Part shown: piece after piece, positions 25,732 to 35,716 of the stretch
Layout: every line of letters begins with the position of its first letter
Numbering within the stretch: position 1 is the stretch's first letter
Assembly (NCBI GenBank): GCA_050246595.1
Contig: JBFWVT010000013.1
Span: forward strand, 17,518-81,517
Length of the DNA: 64,000 bases
Direction: 5' to 3'
DNA from: DATARH01 sp050246595
GTDB taxonomy: Bacteria > Pseudomonadota > Alphaproteobacteria > ATCC43930 > CGMCC-115725
The notes under the pieces: model-generated
What the model was told of the DNA's origin: nothing
What the model saw: the letters and a program-made list of their open reading frames with translations, nothing else
Databases searched by the model: none
Made by a program: the position numbers and the translations under genes

Positions 25732-26586
25732 TCAGTCCAGCGGGCGGTGAAGCCCGGTGGCGATGTCGAGATATTCCGGGTCGTCCACCGCGATCAACCC
25801 GTGGCGCATCGCAAAATCGAGAATCACAAGATTGACGTTGAACTTGAAATCGTCGGTCGTCCGCACTCGCTCGACGACCGCATCCGCCGGCATCAGCTCG
25901 AAATGAACGATCTCGCCGTCGCTGTTCTGCGGCGTGAAATCGGCCGGCAATTCGAGATCGTAGACGAACAGCACGTCGTCGCGGATGCCGATCTCGGTCC
26001 GCATCAGGTAGCTTACCGCGCCGGCCGGCCGCGCCCGCGCGACGAGCGGGGCCGGGACCCCGCCCTCCTCCTCGGCCTCCTTGAACAGCGTCGCGACGAC
26101 GCCGTGACCGTTGCCGATCCCGCCGGCGACGATGTTGTCGAGCTTGTCGGGGGCGACACGCTTGTCCGGCGCGCGGCGGCCGATCCACAGATGCACGCTT
26201 CCGTCCATGAGGCGGTAGCCGTTCAGATGCACACCATAGGCGCGCACACCAAAAAACGGCACCGCGCCGCGGTCGAGCCGGAACAGCGGCGTCTCACCCC
26301 AGCGCACCATTACGTCAAAGGTCTCGTTGCGCCATTTCGGGACCTGCTTCTCGACGACGAGCACCTCGACGACCTCGTCGACGGCGGCGCTGACCGTCGC
26401 GACATCGCCCCCGGCGACGAGCCGGACGTGCTGCCGCTCGACTGCGAAAACGCGCGGAAACCGCGACAGCGCGGCGGCGTTGTCGGGCAGCAGCCAGCCG
26501 ATCCGCCGACCGTCTCCGGCCAGCAGCGGGACAAGGCGGGCCGGGTCGGCGTTGTTGCAGGCGCGGATGTGGTCGGCGAAGGACAT
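25732..26586 (-). CDS. NUDIX hydrolase with N-terminal DUF4743
   Basis: 284 residues from the ATG at 26586. Residues about 1-120 match the DUF4743 pattern (GWLLPDNAAALSRFPRVF); then GGIGNGHGVVATLFKEAEEEGG is a slightly degenerate Nudix box with Lys in place of the first Arg. Eukaryotic and bacterial proteins of this two-domain type are related to the Nudix part of Tnr3, which hydrolyses oxidised thiamine diphosphates. That reaction is an inference for this gene. It lies 10 bases after the small ACT-like gene and converges on gluQ. Confidence 0.85.
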   Translation of the reverse strand: MSFADHIRACNNADPARLVPLLAGDGRRIGWLLPDNAAALSRFPRVFAVERQHVRLVAGGDVATVSAAVDEVVEVLVVEKQVPKWRNETFDVMVRWGETPLFRLDRGAVPFFGVRAYGVHLNGYRLMDGSVHLWIGRRAPDKRVAPDKLDNIVAGGIGNGHGVVATLFKEAEEEGGVPAPLVARARPAGAVSYLMRTEIGIRDDVLFVYDLELPADFTPQNSDGEIVHFELMPADAVVERVRTTDDFKFNVNLVILDFAMRHGLIAVDDPEYLDIATGLHRPLD

Positions 26587-26596
26587 CGGGTCGGGC

Positions 26597-26899
26597 TCAC
26601 GCGGCGTGACGGTTTTCGACGGTAAACACCGTTTCGACACCGTGGATCTGGCGCATGCAGCGCGCGATGTAATCGGCCGCATCACGATCGAGACCGGTCA
26701 TCTCGACATCGATGCCGAGCGTAGTGTCCGAGGCGATGCTGTTCCAGCGCCGCGGGACGAGACCCCGCTTCGCAAACAGTTCGACAATGCGCGGCATGAC
26801 CCCCGGCTCGGCGAGCGCGCGAATCGAGAACGAGACGGAAAACGGGGTGGAAGCGTGGTCATAAACCGCCGCAGCGGCAGGCGAAACGGAAGAGAGCAT
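26597..26899 (-). CDS. Small ACT-domain-like protein
   Basis: 100 residues. FSVSFSIRALAEPGVMPRIVELFAKRGLVP has the strand-loop-helix of an ACT domain (with the E-P-G turn), followed by IDVEMTGLDRDAADYIARCMRQIHGVETVFTV, the second half. Single ACT proteins often bind amino acids and regulate a partner enzyme, like small subunits of acetolactate synthase. No such enzyme is next to it; the downstream neighbour is a NUDIX hydrolase, probably in the same transcript. Confidence 0.72.
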   Translation of the reverse strand: MLSSVSPAAAAVYDHASTPFSVSFSIRALAEPGVMPRIVELFAKRGLVPRRWNSIASDTTLGIDVEMTGLDRDAADYIARCMRQIHGVETVFTVENRHAA

Positions 26900-27100
26900 C
26901 GCGGAAATCCTCGGCAGGCGATTGGCGAATGAGCGTCACCCGGGCCCGAGCGGGACCCGGGACGCTAATTCGCCGCCAGAAGGCGCGATGCGTCGCCATC
27001 CTCATGGCGGCAATGTGAGCCGGCGCGAGGCTTGCGTCAAGTGCGGTCCCGCGCCGGCGCGGGTCCCTGACGAGATGATAGAGGCGCGGCGCAACGCCGG

Positions 27101-27886
27101 TCAGTCGAAGTCGATGTACCGCCGCACATGGTGCACCATCCAGAGTCCGAACAGCGTCAGGATCGCCAGGACGAAGCTGACATAAGTCAGATCGTAAAAG
27201 ACCTGGATTCGGTTACCAAACAGACCGCCGCGGATCATTTCATAGGCGTGCAGCGAGGGCAGCACCGTCAGCGCCAAGTCGCGCAGCGTCACCGGAAGCC
27301 ACTGAGCCAAGTAAAAGAAGCCGGAAATCGGCATGTAGATATACGATATCGGCGGCCAGATGTGCTGGATGATCTCGGTGCGCTCGCTCCATGCCGCGAC
27401 GAGCAATGCTACGGAAACCGACCACCACGTCATATAAAACATTCCGAGTAGAAACAGGCTCGGATCGTGCGGCCACTGGATCACGCCCATCATATAGAAA
27501 ACCAGAAAGGACAGCGCCGTCGCCGCCCAGTTGCCGATGGCTTCGAGGCCGATCCGCGCGACGAGCAGGTCAAGCGGCGTCACGGCCCGGTGATAGAGGA
27601 GCGGCCCGCCGGCCCGGATCACATGGATACAATGTCCGGTGACATGGCGGAACATCAGCAGCGGCAAATATCCACTCCACAGAAACGCCATCACCGGCAT
27701 GCCGTGTTCGACCTTTTGATGCAGGAACGACCACATCACCAGCACCGGAAAGGCGAAAATAAGCGGTTCACAGAACAGCCACGCGAAGCCCAGATTCCGG
27801 CGACCCCAGCGCAGCTGTATCTCGCGCATCAGCAGGGCCCCGACGACCCGGCCCTGCACGACCCCGGCGCTTACAAGGCTCGTCAA
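27101..27886 (-). CDS. Capsule-type ABC permease (KpsM/BexB-like), no adjacent ATPase
   Basis: 261 residues from a TTG at 27886 with GGAG seven bases upstream; this gives the usual KpsM length, while longer frames only add Arg/Ser-rich sequence. RVVGALLMREIQLRWGRRNLGFAWLFCEPL is the amphipathic N-terminal signature of polysaccharide ABC-2 permeases, and six hydrophobic segments follow, ending VHHVRRYIDFD. It is a different subtype from the Wzm-like gene at 5616. No ATPase gene lies next to it, so it would need one from elsewhere. It diverges from a GT61 glycosyltransferase. Confidence 0.83.
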   Translation of the reverse strand: MTSLVSAGVVQGRVVGALLMREIQLRWGRRNLGFAWLFCEPLIFAFPVLVMWSFLHQKVEHGMPVMAFLWSGYLPLLMFRHVTGHCIHVIRAGGPLLYHRAVTPLDLLVARIGLEAIGNWAATALSFLVFYMMGVIQWPHDPSLFLLGMFYMTWWSVSVALLVAAWSERTEIIQHIWPPISYIYMPISGFFYLAQWLPVTLRDLALTVLPSLHAYEMIRGGLFGNRIQVFYDLTYVSFVLAILTLFGLWMVHHVRRYIDFD

Positions 27887-28025
27887 TTCTCTTCTCCGGC
27901 TTGTCCGCCCCTTGTCCCGAAGCCGTTCGGGAACCGATCCGGACCATAGCAAGCGGCGACCGCTTGCGCAAAAATGGCCGCGCTCGGCCGCCGCACCGTC
28001 GAATCCGCGACGCCGATCCGCTTCG

Positions 28026-29198
28026 GTGCCATTCTCCGCATGGGCGATACAGGTGCCACTCCCTGCCTTGCTGCCGGCCCGAATAAGAACATTCCGGAAC
28101 ATCGTCGTCTATCCGACCCAAGAGCTGCTGCGGCACCTGTCGGGCGGCGCGTTTTTTCGCGGCGGCCCGGACTGGCCGTATTTCGCGACGCAGATCTATG
28201 CGCGGCATTGCTGGAACCTGATACCGCGCCCCGTCGACAGCCGGCCGCATCGCACGGAGCCGCCGAGCGACAGGATCGAGCGCGGTATCTGGTGCGGCCC
28301 GGTCAGCAACCATTTTGGGCACATGGTGGCCGATTTCGGGATGCGGATCGCGGTATCGAGCCGGCTCGACCCGGTCACGCCGCTGGTTTTCAGCATCGCG
28401 CCCGACGCGCCGGAGCCGCCGCCGTTTTTCTGGCAGATCCTCGATCATCTCGGGGTCGATCGCCGCCGCATCCTGCTGGTGCAGCGTCCCGCCCGGTTCG
28501 GCGAGCTGCGTGTCGTGCCGCAGGCCGAGCGCCGGTTCGGAGGGCGACCTGCTCGCCGGCATCTGCGGCTGATGGACGCGCTGACGGCCGGCAATCCACC
28601 CCCGGTTTCGCCCGGTACTGAGCGCGTCTTTGTGTCGCGCGGTCGCTGGCCAAAGGGAAGGTTCGCGGCGGAATCCTATCTCGACGAGGTGTTCGCCGCC
28701 GCCGGCATCGTGGTGTTTCACCCGGAAACGGTCGATTTGCACGATCAACTGTACGTTTACCGACGCGCCCGCATGCTGATCTTTTCGGAAGGATCGGCGC
28801 TACACGCATTGCAGCTGCTCGGGCATGTCGATGCGGATGTGGCGGTACTGGCGCGACGCCCCGGCAAACGGATCGCGGCCTCCTCGTTGCGACCGCGCGT
28901 GCGCTCGCTGCGCTACATCCCGGCGGCTCGCGGAGTCATCTACGGCGTCAGCCGTTCCGGCCGGCCGCAACTGCCCGCCGGCATCTCGGTCATCGACGAG
29001 AATGCCTGCCTCGTCGGTCTACGCAGCCTTGGGATCGACCTCGACGGGATCTGGGAGCCGCACCGTCACGCCGAGAGCCGCGACGCCGAAATCGCGGCCT
29101 GGATTGCCTATCGGCTTGCGACGGCTGCTCATCCGGGCGAGCGCCCGATGATCGAGCAGCGACTGCGCGCCGTATCGTTGCCGCACCTCATTCCGTGA
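28026..29198 (+). CDS. Glycosyltransferase family 61 protein
   Basis: About 390 residues. RGIWCGPVSNHFGHMVADFGMR matches the core of DUF563/GT61, and ERVFVSRGRWPKGRFAAESY then MLIFSEGSALHALQLLG the later nucleotide-binding part, where S-x-x-G-S/A-H is the family hallmark. Bacterial members act in capsule and O-antigen assembly. The start is uncertain: a GTG at 28026 is given because the N-terminal residues before it look non-structured, but no strong ribosome site is seen. It shares its upstream region with the divergent KpsM-like permease. Confidence 0.78.
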   Translation: MPFSAWAIQVPLPALLPARIRTFRNIVVYPTQELLRHLSGGAFFRGGPDWPYFATQIYARHCWNLIPRPVDSRPHRTEPPSDRIERGIWCGPVSNHFGHMVADFGMRIAVSSRLDPVTPLVFSIAPDAPEPPPFFWQILDHLGVDRRRILLVQRPARFGELRVVPQAERRFGGRPARRHLRLMDALTAGNPPPVSPGTERVFVSRGRWPKGRFAAESYLDEVFAAAGIVVFHPETVDLHDQLYVYRRARMLIFSEGSALHALQLLGHVDADVAVLARRPGKRIAASSLRPRVRSLRYIPAARGVIYGVSRSGRPQLPAGISVIDENACLVGLRSLGIDLDGIWEPHRHAESRDAEIAAWIAYRLATAAHPGERPMIEQRLRAVSLPHLIP

Positions 29199-30330
29199 CA
29201 CCTGGTCCACACCCGGTCTCGACACCGCTTGAAGACAATGTTCCAAGCCCATTCCATGACGCTGACCCGATTCGCAATCCCCGGCTCCGCGAGCGCCTGC
29301 CCGGACGTCCAGCCGATTCGGGCTGTGAGGGGTGCGAGGGGCGGGGCTGCCGCCCCGACTGCGGCTGGCTCAAAACCCGCAAATGCCGCTGCCTTTGCGA
29401 GCAGAATCAACCGCCACGGACGCTGGTGAGCTAAGTAGCCGGAATGGCGCATCAATGGGCATTTTTGGCAATTTACGGTAAATCAGATACACTTTTAGGG
29501 CCGCTCCACGCCCGCAGTTCCCCCAATCTGCATCGGCTCCGGCTCCCCCAAAATCCCCGGAACCCGGCGCGGAGCGGCCAGCACCTGTATACCAGGAATC
29601 AGGATGCTACCAACGCGAGAAATTAACCCTCTATAAGCGTGGACGCTCCCGCATTGTCATCGGGTTCCAGCAGCGAAGGGCAGTTTTTCATCTCCTCCCA
29701 AACGAAAGGGCGCTCCCCTGCGGGAACGTCTCTGGCGCCGGAGCCGGTAAGCGTTCATCCCGTTGCGGGCACGAAGCTGCGCGGCAAAGTGTCGCTGACA
29801 TCGCGGCACGCGGTCGAGGCCTCGGCCTGCTCCCGCTTGCCGCTTCCATATCCGGAGCCAGCTCGCGACGACAGCGAGACCGGACGCTCAAAACAGCGCG
29901 GAAATCCTCGTGCATTCGATTTTGCCGCATGCCGGATCAGCCGCGAATCGCCGCGCAGGCGATCGGGCGTCCTGTCCGGTGCCGCCCGCACCGGGAACGG
30001 GTCGAACCGGTAAAGCGCCTCGAAAGTTAGTCCTTTGACGGGGGCGATTCTGTTGCTGGGGAACGGCGCGGAAGCTCCGCAGCGCAGAGAGCGGTCATCG
30101 GGAATCACCCGCGGTTCCGCCAGCGTCGTTAGTCGCGGCAGACACTCATCCAGCGCTGCCGTGCCGGGCGCGGGCCGCCTCGGAAATTTCGGCGAAGGAC
30201 GGCGGCATTACGGCCGCTGCGGGTCCGGTCCGCGTTCCCTGCCGAAGCCAAATATGCACCCGTCGGCGCCGCTGTTCTTTGTATCCTGGTTGCGTTCCCG
30301 GCGCGGCGGCGACGCGGAGCGGACATCCTG
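29199..30330. other. 1.1-kb stretch without a convincing gene
   Basis: Several short open frames exist on both strands but none has a ribosome site with recognisable protein features. A patch at about 29455-29505 is clearly richer in A+T than its surroundings and contains a 13-base palindrome, ATTTAC-G-GTAAAT, near 29470-29482. A GC hairpin (GGGGCGGGGCTGCCGCCCC) lies near 29340. The stretch could be decayed mobile DNA or hold small RNAs; nothing in it can be named. Confidence 0.5.
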
Positions 30331-32043
30331 ATGGAGTATCGACCCGGGATCATGGAGCCGGATGCGCCACCGCTGATCGCGACGATTGTTCTGGGCATCG
30401 GTCTCGCCTTTATCCTGGGCACGATCGCCAACCGGCTGCGGGTCTCGCCGCTGGTCGGGTATCTGCTCGCCGGTGTCGTCGTCGGCCCGTTCACGCCCGG
30501 CTTTATCGCCGACCAAAATCTGGCTCTGCAGCTCGCCGAGATCGGCGTCATTCTGTTGATGTTCGGCGTCGGTCTGCATTTCTCGATAAACGATCTGCTG
30601 TCGGTCCGCGCGACCGTGATACCCGGTGCTTTGCTGCAGGCAGCGGTCGCGATTTTTTTCGGCGTCGGGCTGGCGCACCTGGCCGACTGGCCAAGCGTCA
30701 CGGGTCTGGTCTTCGGAATTGCGCTGTCGGTCTCCAGCACCGTGGTGCTGACCCGCGCCCTGCAGGAACGGCGGCTGCTCGAGACCGGCCGAGGCCACAT
30801 CGCGGTCGGCTGGACGGTTTTCCAGGATCTGCTGACGGTATTCTTTCTGTTGCTTCTGCCGCCGCTGGCGACCGTGGTCGGAAACCAGTCGGGGATTGCT
30901 TCCCGCGTGGATTTCGCCGAACTCGCGCTCAGCCTCACGTTTACCGGGGCCAAGATGGCGGGGTTTATCGCGTTTATGATGATCGTCGGGCGACGTGCCA
31001 TCCCGATGCTGCTGCATTATGTCGCCCATACGGGCTCGCGCGAGCTGTTCCGGCTGGCCGTACTGTCGGTGGCGCTCGGCGTCGCCTTCACGGCCTCGCA
31101 ATTGTTTGACGTTTCGTTCGCGCTCGGCGCCTTTGTCGCCGGCATGACGCTGCATGAATCGGCGCTGAGCCAGGTTGCCGCCGAGGAATCGCTGCCGTTG
31201 CGCGACGCCTTCGCGGTTCTGTTCTTCGTCTCGGTCGGGATGCTGTTCGACCCGATGATCCTGGTTCAGGATCCGCTACCGGTTGTCAGTGCCTTGCTGC
31301 TCGTCCTGGTGGTCAATCCGTTTATCGCCTTCGTGACCGTCAGGATTCTGGGCGGCGGTACGGAAGCCGGTCTGCTGGTGGGCGTCGCGATCGCGCAGAT
31401 CGGCGAGTTCTCGTTTATTCTCGCCAATCTCGGGATCTGGCTCGGCGTCTTCACCGAACACGCTCGGCAGATAATGCTCGCGACCTCGATCATTTCGATC
31501 CTGCTCAATCCGCTGGCCTTTGCCGCACGAAGCTGGTGGCTGGCGCGAACGCGGCGCCGTGCCGCGGCGGCCCTGCCCGCCCCGGCAGCGGATGAGGAGG
31601 AATTGCCGCCAACGAGTCTCACCGGGCATGTCGTCCTGATCGGCTACGGCCGCGTCGGACGGCTGATCGGTCCGGTGCTGCGCGAGCGCAGCTGGCCGCT
31701 TCTCGTGATCGAAAATGCCGACGACGCCGTCGAGCGGCTCAGAACCGCGGGGATCGAGATTATCCAGGGGAATGCCGCCGATCCGCGCATCCTGCGCGCC
31801 GCGAACCTGCCGGAGGCAACGCTGCTGTTTGTCGCGATCCCCGATGCGTTCGAGGCCGGTCAGATCGTCGAGCAGGCGCGCGCCGTCAACCCACGGATCG
31901 AGATCGTCGCGCGGGCGCATTTCGACGCCGAGGTCGAACATCTGTTGCAGCACGGCGCCAACACCGTCGTGATGGGCGAGCGCGAGATCGCGCGCACGAT
32001 GCTGGAGCTTGCCCGCACCAGCCCGGCGGTCGAGGTGACGTGA
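30331..32043 (+). CDS. CPA2 monovalent cation:proton antiporter with TrkA-N domain (YbaL/KefB-like)
   Basis: 570 residues. About twelve hydrophobic segments occupy residues 1-400 (RLRVSPLVGYLLAGVVVGP is the family motif after the first segment; SVSSTVVLTRAL and FVAGMTLHES follow). After a Pro/Ala-rich linker, GHVVLIGYGRVGRLIGPVL opens a Rossmann TrkA-N regulatory domain that binds NAD(H). It probably exchanges K+ or Na+ for protons across the inner membrane. A second ATG eight codons later could also start it. No glutathione-regulated ancillary subunit gene is adjacent. Confidence 0.9.
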   Translation: MEYRPGIMEPDAPPLIATIVLGIGLAFILGTIANRLRVSPLVGYLLAGVVVGPFTPGFIADQNLALQLAEIGVILLMFGVGLHFSINDLLSVRATVIPGALLQAAVAIFFGVGLAHLADWPSVTGLVFGIALSVSSTVVLTRALQERRLLETGRGHIAVGWTVFQDLLTVFFLLLLPPLATVVGNQSGIASRVDFAELALSLTFTGAKMAGFIAFMMIVGRRAIPMLLHYVAHTGSRELFRLAVLSVALGVAFTASQLFDVSFALGAFVAGMTLHESALSQVAAEESLPLRDAFAVLFFVSVGMLFDPMILVQDPLPVVSALLLVLVVNPFIAFVTVRILGGGTEAGLLVGVAIAQIGEFSFILANLGIWLGVFTEHARQIMLATSIISILLNPLAFAARSWWLARTRRRAAAALPAPAADEEELPPTSLTGHVVLIGYGRVGRLIGPVLRERSWPLLVIENADDAVERLRTAGIEIIQGNAADPRILRAANLPEATLLFVAIPDAFEAGQIVEQARAVNPRIEIVARAHFDAEVEHLLQHGANTVVMGEREIARTMLELARTSPAVEVT

Positions 32044-32055
32044 TCAGCTGGCCGA

Positions 32056-32919
32056 TCAGCCGGGCGGCTGCGCCAGCCTCGCGCGCAGCCGCGTCAGCTT
32101 GTAGCCGAGCGCGAGATATTCTCTCCATTCGGCGCGGGATGCCGCAAACTCTGCCGGGGTCAGACCGTAACGCTGGCGCAGATCGGCGACCGCGACCGTA
32201 TCGACCGGGATGTGGCGGAAATCGTGCAGCAGCAGCCCGCAATGCGCCGCCGCATACGGGCCAATGCCCCTGAGGCTCGTCAGATAGGCATGGTCGAGGC
32301 GCGCTTCGTCGGCCCCGCCATCCGCGGCAAGAATGCTGTCATCAAGCATGCGGCGCGTCGCTGAGACAACCGTCGCAGCGCGGAACCCGAGCCTGGCACG
32401 CTCGCGCAGCCTGATCTCGCCGTAATCGAGCACCATGTCGGGACAGGGAAACGCGCCGCCGCCCGGTTCGGCGACCAACGCGGCGGCCATGCGCAGCGTC
32501 GCCGACCAGCTCGTGTTGATCGTCAGCACGGTCTTGACGAAATCCTCGTAGAACGACGAGCAGCGCAGGATGCGGCCGCCGCCCTGCGCGATCAGCGCCG
32601 CCTCCTCGGGCGCGGTATCGCACAGCGCGGCAACCGCCGGTGCCGGGTCCCACTTCGCCGACAGCCAGCGCCGCACCCGGCACAGCAGTTCCGGCATCTC
32701 GGTTTTGTTGAACCCGCCGCAGACGACCGCGACGCTGCCCGCCTCGCGCTGCGTAATGGCGACGGTGCCGAGCCGCGCGCCGCTCCGTTCGGTGCGGGTG
32801 AGACGCCCGCGCTCGGGGTCCCACCGCCACGGTTCGAGCTGCGCCCAGCCATGGCTCATGACGGTGAGGCGCAGATCGATCGGCCAGGCAAAGGAGAGCA
32901 TCGTTGTTGTATCGGACAT
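32056..32919 (-). CDS. HhH-GPD DNA glycosylase family protein
   Basis: 287 residues from the ATG at 32919. The C-terminal half has the helix-hairpin-helix LTSLRGIGPYAAAH and the following FRHIPVDTVAVADL, whose Asp stands where OGG1/AlkA/Nth-type enzymes place the catalytic aspartate. Earlier, SSFYEDFVKTVLTINTSW has the W/F-E-x-L-V-x-x-I-L-x-Q/N form seen in 3-methyladenine and 8-oxoguanine glycosylases. It excises a damaged base from DNA; which base is not clear. No Fe-S cysteine cluster follows. It diverges from the TNT-like lipoprotein remnant. Confidence 0.8.
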   Translation of the reverse strand: MSDTTTMLSFAWPIDLRLTVMSHGWAQLEPWRWDPERGRLTRTERSGARLGTVAITQREAGSVAVVCGGFNKTEMPELLCRVRRWLSAKWDPAPAVAALCDTAPEEAALIAQGGGRILRCSSFYEDFVKTVLTINTSWSATLRMAAALVAEPGGGAFPCPDMVLDYGEIRLRERARLGFRAATVVSATRRMLDDSILAADGGADEARLDHAYLTSLRGIGPYAAAHCGLLLHDFRHIPVDTVAVADLRQRYGLTPAEFAASRAEWREYLALGYKLTRLRARLAQPPG

Positions 32920-33019
32920 GCCAGCTGCAACCAAAAGCGGGAAAATCTTCTCTATAGTTCTATCAGAGAGGTCTATTCTGGACCGAAGCATCGCGGGAAC
33001 CGGCATTCGGGGGATCGCC

Positions 33020-33498
33020 ATGCAGATTCGGTTCGCGTCGATTTTTCTGCTTCTCGCAGTCGCGGGTTGCGCGGTGCCGAGCGCGTCTCCGCTGCCGCCG
33101 GAGGTACGGCCGAATCTCGACCCACGATGGATCAATGCCGTGGGAGAGCTTCGGTGGCCCGCGCATGAGGAGTTCGCCCAGAAGCCGGTCCCGGTGGCGC
33201 TGCCGCCGGGTATGCTGATCGACCGTTTCGGCGGGGGGATGGCGGCAATTTCTTCAGCCCAAAAAGCGCTTCCTTCGCGGGCCGGGCGCTTCCCCAAACC
33301 TGCACCGTCCGGCCATACACGGTCTACGAGGTGGTCAGGCCGGTTCTGGCATGGACCGGGACGGCGCGGCCGTGGTTTGGTGAACCGGGCGGCGCCTCGC
33401 GGTTCAAAACCGACGTGAGCGCCGCATGGCTGGTCGCGGATGGCGCGCTGCGACCGCTGCTGCGACGCGATCCGGCGCCGTGCCCTGTCGAAAAATAG
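33020..33498 (+). pseudogene. TNT (DUF4237)-domain lipoprotein, frameshifted
   Basis: The N-terminus MQIRFASIFLLLAVAGCAVP is a lipoprotein signal with lipobox VAGC. PPEVRPNLDPRWIN and then LPPGMLIDRFGG begin a TNT domain, but at a run of six G (33233-33238) the frame breaks; the continuation GGNFFSPKSASFAGRALP, YTVYEVVRPVLAW and PWFGEPGGASRF reads in the next frame to a TAG at 33496-33498. One base is missing relative to an intact gene of about 160 codons. TNT domains hydrolyse NAD+. The Gln of the usual G-G-x-Q-Y/F motif appears as Arg here, so activity is doubtful even if the frame were restored. No immunity gene is evident. Confidence 0.72.
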
Positions 33499-33504
33499 CG
33501 GACC

Positions 33505-34809
<1,305 letters not shown>

Positions 34810-35149
34810 TCCTGACTGGGAATATCCGCCGGCAACGGCGGTCTCGGAGGATACCCGACGTTACGGGCCGCGAGCCGGGCGGTAAACAGGAAACGGCGTT
34901 GCGGGCGCGCTCCCGCAATCCGGCCCCGGACCGGGGTGAAACAAGCCACAGCGCAATGCGCGGCGCCGTCCGGGACCAGCATATCGCTATACCGCTTTTG
35001 CCTCGAACAGGCCGTCCTCCACGCGCAAATGGTCGTATTCCGGGACCAGACGAAACTTGGAACCTCGGTGCCGACGGGCCGTTGGAAAAACGGCTGGGCT
35101 CGGCGGAATGCCGTTGCCTGGGTTTATTCTAAACCAAAGGAGAGTGGCG
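34810..35149. other. Intergenic region with paired hairpins (metY leader side)
   Basis: No protein gene is convincing. Two strong hairpins lie about 90-130 bases upstream of the metY start: TTGCGGG/CCCGCAA (34898-34917) and CCCCGG/CCGGGG (34924-34936). On the metY strand they would be in the 5' leader. The SAM-II core (GCTAAA pseudoknot strand) is not present. The right part must hold the promoter of the exported protein at 35150. Confidence 0.4.
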
Positions 35150-35608
35150 ATGAAGAAGCTGTTCAAGTACGGCGCCGTCGCGGGCATTTTTCTGCTGAGC
35201 GCGGGGTCCGCGGCACTCGCGCAGGACTATAATCCGAACTGGCGCCAGGGCAGCGGCCAGGACTGGAACCAACGCGGCTGGAACCAGAGCGGCATGCCGG
35301 ATCAGGGCTGGCATCGGGGTGGCATGCAGGATCAGGGCTGGCGCCAAGGCGGCTGGGACCAGGACCGTCGCGGCTGGACCCAAGGCTCGGGCAGCACACA
35401 GCAGGGCGGCATGCAGGGTCCCCAGGGCTGGGGCGGGCCAACTGCGCAGGACGCTTATCAGGAACTCAGCAAGTTCGGTTACGATTACATCCAGGGTATG
35501 GAGCGGGTCCAGGGGTGGGAAGCGCGCGCCACGAGGAATGGCGAGCGCGTTCACGTCTTTATCGACGATGACGGGATGATTGCGACCTATCGCGGCACCG
35601 GCCACTGA
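35150..35608 (+). CDS. Exported Trp/Gln/Gly-rich repeat protein
   Basis: 152 residues with AAAGGAGAG before the ATG. Residues 1-24 are a signal peptide (KKLFKYGAVAGIFLLSAGSA, cut near ALA). Residues about 25-98 are low complexity, built on W-x-Q-G-(S/G/N) units such as WNQRGWNQSGMPDQGW and WRQGGWDQD. The last 50 residues (AYQELSKFGYDYIQGMERVQ, ending MIATYRGTGH) are an ordered alpha/beta segment like a half PepSY domain. No function is known. The protein would reside in the periplasm or outside; a hairpin terminator follows. Confidence 0.78.
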   Translation: MKKLFKYGAVAGIFLLSAGSAALAQDYNPNWRQGSGQDWNQRGWNQSGMPDQGWHRGGMQDQGWRQGGWDQDRRGWTQGSGSTQQGGMQGPQGWGGPTAQDAYQELSKFGYDYIQGMERVQGWEARATRNGERVHVFIDDDGMIATYRGTGH

Positions 35609-35622
35609 TCTTGCCCCTTATG

Positions 35623-35644
35623 GAGGGGAGCCCAGGCTCCCCTC
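35623..35644 (+). terminator. Hairpin after the exported Trp-rich protein gene
   Basis: GAGGGGAGCC and GGCTCCCCTC form a 10-base perfect stem with a CA centre, starting 15 bases after the stop codon. No run of T follows, so it could be a transcript-stabilising stem or a weak intrinsic terminator. Confidence 0.55.
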
Positions 35645-35716
35645 TCGCTGACCGAGCCGATAGGCAGTCGGTATTGCCGGCCCGACCGAATACGATCCGT
35701 GGAACCCGTTCCTGAC

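Noticed and set aside
29639..30108. Open frames on both strands in the 29.2-30.3 kb gap
   Set aside because: Ser/Arg/Pro-rich with no motif and no good start; neither strand is preferred.
34810..35000. SAM-II riboswitch before metY
   Set aside because: Hairpins are present but the conserved SAM-II pseudoknot sequence is not.
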